DNA from: Desulfurococcales archaeon
GTDB lineage: Archaea > Thermoproteota > Thermoprotei_A > Sulfolobales > AG1
DNA length: 5,895 bases
NCBI GenBank assembly: GCA_026990885.1
Contig: JALXCO010000154.1
Span: 1-5,895, forward strand
Direction: 5' to 3'
The notes beneath the pieces are model-generated. The model saw only the letters and a list, made by a program, of their open reading frames with translations. It was not told the DNA's origin and did not search any database. Made by a program: the position numbers and the translations under genes. Of the stretch, positions 4,982-5,895 are shown one piece after another. Each line of letters begins with the position of its first letter. Within the stretch, counting starts at the first letter, position 1.

Positions 4982-5895
4982 CTATTCCGGGGATTTTCCG
5001 TTTCCGGTGCCTGAATCCATGCCTATAGTTCTGGTTAGGAATCTTACTGCGGGAAACACCAGGTTCAGTATGTCATCAACCTTATTCACTGTGTGACCCA
5101 TGTCTGGTATGATGTGCATTTCGTAGGTTTTGCCTAGCTCGCTGAGCCTTAGGGCGTATCTCAAGACGGGCTTCAGGGGTGTTCTAGTATCGTTTTGTGG
5201 GTGTATAATGCATAGCGGCACCTTCAGGTTCTCGGCGAAGTTGATCGCGGATCTATCCTTCCAGAGGTCCCTTTTACCCGCGAAAAGCATCTCGACAAAC
5301 TGCTTGAATAGCTGGTCCCCAAGCTCATACATCTCCTCCCAGTCCGCTACCCCTGCACCAGCTACCCCGGCATCCCATAGATCGGGCTCCTTAACCGTTG
5401 CTAGGAAGGTCATGAACCCCCCATAGCTGTACCCCATAATAGCTAGCTTGGAGGCTAAGCCGCTCTCTCTCGCCCATCTAGCTACATGCACTATATCCTT
5501 GAGGTCCCCTCCACCTGGATCCCCTATATCGAGTCTCCTGAACTCCTCCCCATACCCAGTTGATCCTCTGAAGTTGGGAGCGACAACATGGAAGCCCGAC
5601 ACAACTAGTGAGGCCATGATCACCTCCCAGTAGTCGGCAACCTCCCACCAGGGGCCTCCATGGACATATAGAACCGTTGGCCCCGGCTTGGGTGCGTATC
5701 TGCTTTCAACAACGTATGTCGGTATGTTGAGTCCGTCGAAGCTCTCTATATTGGTCATATAGCTCCTTGCAAACGCCTGCCGGATCCTTCTGTTGGCTAT
5801 CCTACCCCCATACAGGGTTGTCCATCTCCTGCTATCTACATCTACCTCCACTATCCTTGGAGGGCTTGTGAGTGAGGACCTCGACAGATAGATCT
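4982..5895 (-). CDS. S9 family serine peptidase (acylaminoacyl-peptidase-like), C-terminal catalytic domain; 5' end outside window
   Basis: This is the alpha/beta-hydrolase catalytic domain of a prolyl oligopeptidase-family enzyme. Archaeal members remove N-acylated or unblocked residues from short peptides in the cytoplasm. Counted from an internal GTG at 5851, HGGP (64-67) supplies the oxyanion hole, NFRGSTGYGEEF (93-104) is typical of S9C, and the nucleophile is Ser142 in GYSYGG (codon 5428-5426). The charge relay is completed by Asp221 in QNDTRTPL (5191-5189) and His253 in DMGHTVNK (5095-5093), so the triad is complete. The frame stays open from the GTG to the window edge, and those 14 upstream codons (with SPPRI just before the GTG) fit the linker from the N-terminal beta-propeller. 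The GTG is therefore not the start; full-length relatives run to about 580-640 aa. The gene faces the same way as the cob operon but is separated by 386 bases and has no evident link to cobamide synthesis. Substrate (acylaminoacyl versus dipeptidyl) cannot be fixed here. Confidence 0.94.
   Translation of the reverse strand, partial: IYLSRSSLTSPPRIVEVDVDSRRWTTLYGGRIANRRIRQAFARSYMTNIESFDGLNIPTYVVESRYAPKPGPTVLYVHGGPWWEVADYWEVIMASLVVSGFHVVAPNFRGSTGYGEEFRRLDIGDPGGGDLKDIVHVARWARESGLASKLAIMGYSYGGFMTFLATVKEPDLWDAGVAGAGVADWEEMYELGDQLFKQFVEMLFAGKRDLWKDRSAINFAENLKVPLCIIHPQNDTRTPLKPVLRYALRLSELGKTYEMHIIPDMGHTVNKVDDILNLVFPAVRFLTRTIGMDSGTGNGKSPE

Noticed and set aside
5849..5851. GTG as the start of a short single-domain hydrolase of 289 aa
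   Set aside because: The same frame stays open to the window edge, and the upstream residues fit the linker from the beta-propeller of S9 peptidases, so the gene continues beyond the window.

Overview
The window looks like part of a hyperthermophilic archaeal chromosome, most likely a crenarchaeote (Thermoproteota). The grounds are: archaeal-type versions of the cobamide enzymes (CobY rather than CobU, the archaeal CobT-like/UPF0284 family, a CbiZ/CobZ fusion); heavy use of AGG/AGA arginine and ATA isoleucine codons; TTG and GTG starts; and gene spacings of only a few bases. No genus can be named safely. Every gene I accept lies on the minus strand.

Right end (4982-5895): the C-terminal catalytic half of an S9 family (acylaminoacyl-peptidase-like) serine peptidase. 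Its N-terminal part lies outside the window. Next comes a gap of 386 bases with a T-rich stretch likely to end the peptidase transcript, candidate promoter elements for the next operon, and a stop-free stretch that may be the remnant of a decayed gene.

Positions 4595 down to 1: a tightly packed five-gene operon for late cobamide (B12) synthesis and salvage, in the order cobT-like, cbiS-like (CbiZ-CobZ fusion), cobY, cobC/cobD-like, cobS. Gaps are 4 nt and 4 nt, followed by short overlaps. The CobT-like protein should activate the lower base to alpha-ribazole phosphate, and the CobZ-like domain would remove a phosphate. The CbiZ domain recovers adenosylcobyric acid from scavenged cobinamides. 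The CobC/CobD-like enzyme makes aminopropanol phosphate, CobY makes adenosylcobinamide-GDP, and the membrane enzyme CobS joins the two halves. CbiB, which attaches aminopropanol phosphate to cobyric acid, is not in the window and could lie beyond the left edge.

Most notable points: the CbiZ-CobZ fusion, whose C-terminal domain seems to have lost family acidic residues; a cobS frame with no ATG, GTG or TTG before its conserved N-terminus (an ATA overlapping the previous stop is the only well-placed candidate); a cysteine cluster in CobY; and the unexplained open stretch upstream of cobT. I see no RNA genes, CRISPR arrays or insertion sequences.
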